Below, in pieces: positions 60,899-64,000 of a stretch of DNA of 64,000 nt; the first letter of the stretch is position 1, and the number at the start of each line of letters is the position of its first letter. The notes beneath the pieces were generated by a model. It saw only the letters and a list, made by a program, of their open reading frames with translations, was not told where the DNA came from and searched no databases. The DNA lies in assembly GCA_013032095.1 (NCBI GenBank), contig WQBJ01000006.1, forward strand, positions 1 to 64,000, written 5' to 3'. A program made the translations under genes and the position numbers. Source of the stretch: Ruegeria atlantica (GTDB taxonomy: Bacteria > Pseudomonadota > Alphaproteobacteria > Rhodobacterales > Rhodobacteraceae).

Positions 60899-61623
60899 GG
60901 TCGCCGCCCCTGACCATGCACGATGATGATCGAGAAATAGGGGGTTACCTTCTCACAGGCCTCGGACAGTTTCGTCACGGTCTGGTTGGGCATTTGGGCG
61001 AATTCCACGATCCACGCGCGGTCATACAGACCAGCTGTTTTCAGCGCTCGTTTCACCTTATCGATATTGCGCCCGATCTTCATCACGACCAGAGCGTCAG
61101 TCTGCGCCATGCGGCGTGCCAGATCGTCCTCGGGCAGAGTGCCGACGAGAACGGTCAGTACGTCATCACCCCAGGTGATCGGGTCGCCGGTCGCTGTCCA
61201 TGCGCCGGACATGCCGGTGATTGCGGGCACAACCTCGACATCAGTTTCGTCACGCAAGCGGCTGTAAAGATGCATGAAAGAGCCGTAGAAGAACGGATCT
61301 CCTTCACACAGGACCACCACGTCCTCGCCCTGATCCGACAGAGTTTTCAGATGCGCGGCGCAGTCCTTGTAAAAAGCGGAAAGCAGTTCGTTATAGCGCG
61401 GATCGGTTACCGGGATTTCGGTGGTGACGGGGTATTCCATCGGGAATTCCACCGCGTCGCCGGGGATCATGCCGTTGACGATCTTGCGGGCCTGGCCGCT
61501 GCGGCCCGGTTTGCGGAAGAAGGCGACGTGTCGCGCATTGCGCAACAGGCGGTCGGCGCGGACGCTCATCAGGTCCGGGTCACCGGGGCCGAGGCCCACG
61601 CCGTATATCTTGCCCGCGCTCAT
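60895..61623 (-). CDS. cobI: Precorrin-2 C20-methyltransferase
   Basis: The 242-residue methylase converts precorrin-2 to precorrin-3A. Marks are IYGVGLGPGDPDLMSVRADR, VVVLCEGDPFFYGSFMHLYS and VVPAITGMSGAWTATGDPIT. The ATG at 61623 overlaps the cobH stop as ATGA; the much longer frame upstream is an arginine-rich shadow of cobH. Confidence 0.95.
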   Translation of the reverse strand: MSAGKIYGVGLGPGDPDLMSVRADRLLRNARHVAFFRKPGRSGQARKIVNGMIPGDAVEFPMEYPVTTEIPVTDPRYNELLSAFYKDCAAHLKTLSDQGEDVVVLCEGDPFFYGSFMHLYSRLRDETDVEVVPAITGMSGAWTATGDPITWGDDVLTVLVGTLPEDDLARRMAQTDALVVMKIGRNIDKVKRALKTAGLYDRAWIVEFAQMPNQTVTKLSEACEKVTPYFSIIIVHGQGRRP

Positions 61624-62249
61624 TCCGCACGGCTCGCGATGGCGTTGACGGCAGCCACGGTGATGGCGCTGCCGCCCAGGCGGCCCTTGACGATGCAGGA
61701 CGGCACCGGTTGGGCCTCCCACAGGGCGTCTTTGGATTCGACCGCACCGACAAAGCCCACCGGGCAGCCGATGATGGCGGCGGGGCGCGGGCAATCGGGA
61801 TCTTCCAGCATGTTCAGTAGGTGGAACAGGGCGGTGGGCGCGTTGCCGATGGCGACCAGCGCGCCTTCCAGATGCGGGCGCCACAGTTCTAGCGCGGCGG
61901 CCGAGCGTGTGTTGCTCATCTCGGCGGCCAGCGGGCGCACGCGTTCGTCATGCAGGGTGCAGATCACCTCGTTGTCGGCGGGCAGGCGAAAGCGGGTCAC
62001 GCCTTCGCTGACCATGCGCGCGTCGCACAGGATCGGCGCGCCGTTTTCGAGCGCGGTACGGGCGGTTGTGACAAAACCGGGCGAGAAATGCACGAACTCT
62101 TCCAGCCCGACCATGCCGGCGGCGTGGATCATCCGGACGGCGACCTGTTCTTCGTCGGCGTCAAACCGGGCGAGATCCGCCTCGGACCTGATGGTGGCAA
62201 AGCTCTCCTTGTAGATCGCCGCACCGTCGGTTTCGTATTCATAGGGCAT
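61620..62249 (-). CDS. cobH: Precorrin-8X methylmutase
   Basis: The 209-residue enzyme shifts a methyl from C11 to C12, giving hydrogenobyrinate. The catalytic histidine is His42 in AVRMIHAAGMVGLEEFV, and GAPILCDARMVSEGVTR and IGCPVGFVGAVESKDAL are family marks. It overlaps cobG as TGATG and cobI as ATGA. Confidence 0.96.
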   Translation of the reverse strand: MPYEYETDGAAIYKESFATIRSEADLARFDADEEQVAVRMIHAAGMVGLEEFVHFSPGFVTTARTALENGAPILCDARMVSEGVTRFRLPADNEVICTLHDERVRPLAAEMSNTRSAAALELWRPHLEGALVAIGNAPTALFHLLNMLEDPDCPRPAAIIGCPVGFVGAVESKDALWEAQPVPSCIVKGRLGGSAITVAAVNAIASRAE

Positions 62250-63376
62250 CAGGTGAAGTCCATGGTCATGAGTGTTTCTTGGGTCAGGCCGTGCTGGCAG
62301 GGCTCATCCCCCGCGCGGCCGTGTTTGACAAGGTCAAATCGTCCATCACGACCGACCAAAGTTATATCCGCAGGCCCCATCCGAGCGCATCCCTTGGCGC
62401 AGCCCGAGACATGCAAGCTGCCCGGGGCGCGCGGAGCCAGAGCGCGGGCAATCTCGCGGGTCTCCACCTGCGCCTGAGGGCAGAACGGCGCGCCGGGGCA
62501 GGCGTCCGTGGTCATCAGAGGGTCGATGCCATCTGTGACAAAGGCCGAAGCGGGAATCGCTGCACCGCCTTCCAACAGGATCAGCCGCCACGGGGTCACA
62601 CGCAGGGCCGACGCGCCGGTGTCTTCGATCAAGCCGATCAGGCGCCGTGCGGGCAGCTGCCCGAAAGCCGCGCCGTACAGTACGCCCAAATCGCAGGCAC
62701 CGGGCTGAAGTGGGGCGCCGGTGGCATTCGCTGTGCTGCCCTGCCAGTCCTGTGGCAAGCCCTGCGCCGCAACCACTCGCGCCATGCGGCGTGTGTCGGG
62801 TGTGAAATGCTCGGCGAACCACTTAGCCAGAGCAATTACCCGGTCGATGGCTTCCGCTTCTGACACGCGGCATCCGGTTTCACTCCCGTCGGCGCGCAGG
62901 ATCAACCCTTCGGCATCGGTCTCAAGCCGTATATCTGCCGAGTCCCCGGCCAGAAGGCGTTTGGAAGCAGTATCGATGGCAAAGCCGAATTTCGCGGGCA
63001 GGGTAGGCAGCTCGCCCAGCCGATTGATCAACTCTTGTGCCAGCCGGGCCGTCAGATCGCCTGCTTCGTACAAGGGCGAAACAAGGATATTGCGCCGCAC
63101 TTCGATGCCGGGTTCGGCATCCAGCAGGTCCAGTGCCGCGAGCTCCGCAAGAAGGGGTTGATGGTCAGCTTCTTTCACCCCCCGCAATTGCAGGTTGGCG
63201 CGGTTGGTCAGGTCGATGGTGCCATTGCCGAACCGATCGGCCAGCTCGCACAGGCCAAGTGCCTGTGCGGAGCTCAGCCGGGCCAACCGTGGCCGTACCC
63301 GTACCACCAACCCATCACCCGACATCATCGGACGATGTGCTCCGGGGCACCAGCCTTGGACAACAGGGGTGCTCAT
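62249..63376 (-). CDS. cobG: Precorrin-3B synthase
   Basis: The 375-residue oxygen-dependent monooxygenase converts precorrin-3A to precorrin-3B. It is related to sulfite/nitrite reductases: the ferredoxin-like half begins GWCPGAHRPMMSGDGLVVRV, FGNGTIDLTNRANLQLRGV follows, and the 4Fe-4S ligands are in DACPGAPFC and HVSGCAKGCAR. Its presence marks the aerobic pathway. It overlaps cobN by 4 nt. Confidence 0.94.
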   Translation of the reverse strand: MSTPVVQGWCPGAHRPMMSGDGLVVRVRPRLARLSSAQALGLCELADRFGNGTIDLTNRANLQLRGVKEADHQPLLAELAALDLLDAEPGIEVRRNILVSPLYEAGDLTARLAQELINRLGELPTLPAKFGFAIDTASKRLLAGDSADIRLETDAEGLILRADGSETGCRVSEAEAIDRVIALAKWFAEHFTPDTRRMARVVAAQGLPQDWQGSTANATGAPLQPGACDLGVLYGAAFGQLPARRLIGLIEDTGASALRVTPWRLILLEGGAAIPASAFVTDGIDPLMTTDACPGAPFCPQAQVETREIARALAPRAPGSLHVSGCAKGCARMGPADITLVGRDGRFDLVKHGRAGDEPCQHGLTQETLMTMDFT

Positions 63377-64000
63377 CTCAGACCCTCCAAGTCGGCGCGG
63401 ATCGAGTTGCGGCGCGTGTTCCAGAGCCCGGCTTCCAACAGCGCGCGGAACCGGTCCTGCATGGCCTGATGCGCCTGTGGGTTTGCCTCTTGCAGGAAGG
63501 CATCCACTTCTTCGTTGCCAAGGGTGGCATCGTGGTAAAGGTCGAACAGATGCGGTGCGACGGTGCCGGACAGATGCGCGAACGAGGCCATGTGATCCAG
63601 CGTGGCCGCGATCTCGGCCGCGCCCCGGAAACCGTGACGTTGCATCCCCGCGATCCAGCCCGGGTTGGCCGCGCGAGCATGGACCACGCGGCTGATTTCC
63701 TCGGGCAGGGTACGGGCGCGCGGATTCTCGGGGTTGGTGTTGTCCAGATGATAAAGCTGCGCGCTGCCGCCAGTGATTTTTTTGGCAGCGGCAAAGCCTG
63801 CCTCGTGCGTCGCATAGTCATTGGCCAGCAGCAGATCCGTCTCGGTCAGGTCTTGCAGGTGGACGAAACTGTCCGCGTTGGCGACGCGTTCCGTGATGCC
63901 GTCGACATCCTGCGCGATTTGCTCGCCTTCCAAAGCAAAGGAGCTGGCCTGAAGCCATGCTTCGCCAGCCTGCGACCGGGCCTCATCCGTGTAGGTCTCG
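63373..64000 (-). CDS. cobN: Cobaltochelatase subunit CobN, C-terminal part (runs off window)
   Basis: The frame is open from the stop at 63373 to the window edge, giving the last 208 or so residues: ETYTDEARSQAGEAWLQAS at the edge, then DSFVHLQDLTETDLLLANDY, EISRVVHARAANPGWIAGM and RHGFRGAAEIAATLDHMASF near the middle, as in the C-terminal region of CobN. CobN is the large subunit of the ATP-dependent CobNST chelatase that inserts cobalt into hydrogenobyrinate a,c-diamide. The full protein is normally over 1,000 residues, so most of the gene lies beyond 64000. Any B12 riboswitch would lie upstream, outside the window. Confidence 0.93.
   Translation of the reverse strand, partial: ETYTDEARSQAGEAWLQASSFALEGEQIAQDVDGITERVANADSFVHLQDLTETDLLLANDYATHEAGFAAAKKITGGSAQLYHLDNTNPENPRARTLPEEISRVVHARAANPGWIAGMQRHGFRGAAEIAATLDHMASFAHLSGTVAPHLFDLYHDATLGNEEVDAFLQEANPQAHQAMQDRFRALLEAGLWNTRRNSIRADLEGLR

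Noticed and set aside
60916-62214. Rightward open frame of 432 codons opposite cobI and cobH
   Set aside because: Both genes beneath it are clear enzymes with catalytic residues; the antisense product has no recognisable fold and is alanine/serine/arginine-rich.

Overview
The window looks like chromosomal DNA of a marine alphaproteobacterium of the Rhodobacterales (Roseobacter group). It is GC-rich, packed with genes, and many neighbours are joined by ATGA, GTGA or TGATG overlaps. Pointers to this group are the aerobic cobalamin pathway (cobF, cobG, cobN), an opgC-mdoG-mdoH glucan operon, a selD gene fused to a flavin oxidoreductase, and a cluster of GCAAA repeats in front of a propionyl-CoA synthetase gene. 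The assignment to Rhodobacterales is inference from gene content; no rRNA or other phylogenetic marker is present. I saw no tRNA, rRNA, CRISPR array, prophage, transposase or clear pseudogene.

Layout, left to right. 1-9 kb: start of glyA, NAD kinase, a probable structured RNA with its own promoter and terminator, an amidase, prpE with a repeat-rich upstream region, malic enzyme, a membrane protein and an unusual VOC-cupin-cupin protein. 9.3-13.8 kb: a nucleoside salvage operon, cdd-deoA-deoB-add-upp. 13.8-17.5 kb: a membrane-anchored protein resembling an M48 peptidase that has lost its zinc site, a DMT exporter, a sulfotransferase and a Hint-domain protein. 17.5-25.4 kb: a leftward fatty-acid oxidation operon (acyl-CoA dehydrogenase, small protein, GST, thiolase, cupin, FadJ-type protein) preceded by two MerR regulators. 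25.5-27.8 kb: two hotdog thioesterases and a MATE exporter. 27.8-29.9 kb: DUF952-DUF1330-pyrD-arsC-like. 30-35 kb: a periplasmic 5'-nucleotidase, a TPR-sulfotransferase, a SRAP protein and tRNA 2-selenouridine synthase (mnmH).

35-43 kb: a leftward Mrp/Mnh cation/proton antiporter operon (A and B fused, then C, D, E, F, G), with the oxidoreductase-SelD fusion 5 nt after mnhG. SelD supplies selenophosphate to MnmH, encoded convergently next door. 43.4-44.7 kb: a rhodanese and a secreted esterase. 44.7-50.7 kb: osmoregulated periplasmic glucan operon (TTC38-like TPR protein, OpgC, MdoG, MdoH). 50.9-53.7 kb: a class III CoA-transferase translationally linked to a thiamine-diphosphate enzyme, pathway unknown. 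53.8-64 kb: the cobalamin cluster cobN-G-H-I-J, then cobK on the opposite strand, then cobL-E-M-B-A-F and a DUF302 protein. cobK and cobL share the same CATG for their divergent start codons.

No gene-free stretch exceeds about 300 bases; the longest (1051-1306, 4732-4995, 24743-25036) are described under the RNA and regulatory entries. No single wholly new system stands out. The best candidates for new biology are the structured RNA at about 1125-1290, the CoA-transferase/ThDP enzyme pair, the metal-site-less M48-like protein, the small protein in the fad operon, and the cobK/cobL start-codon overlap.
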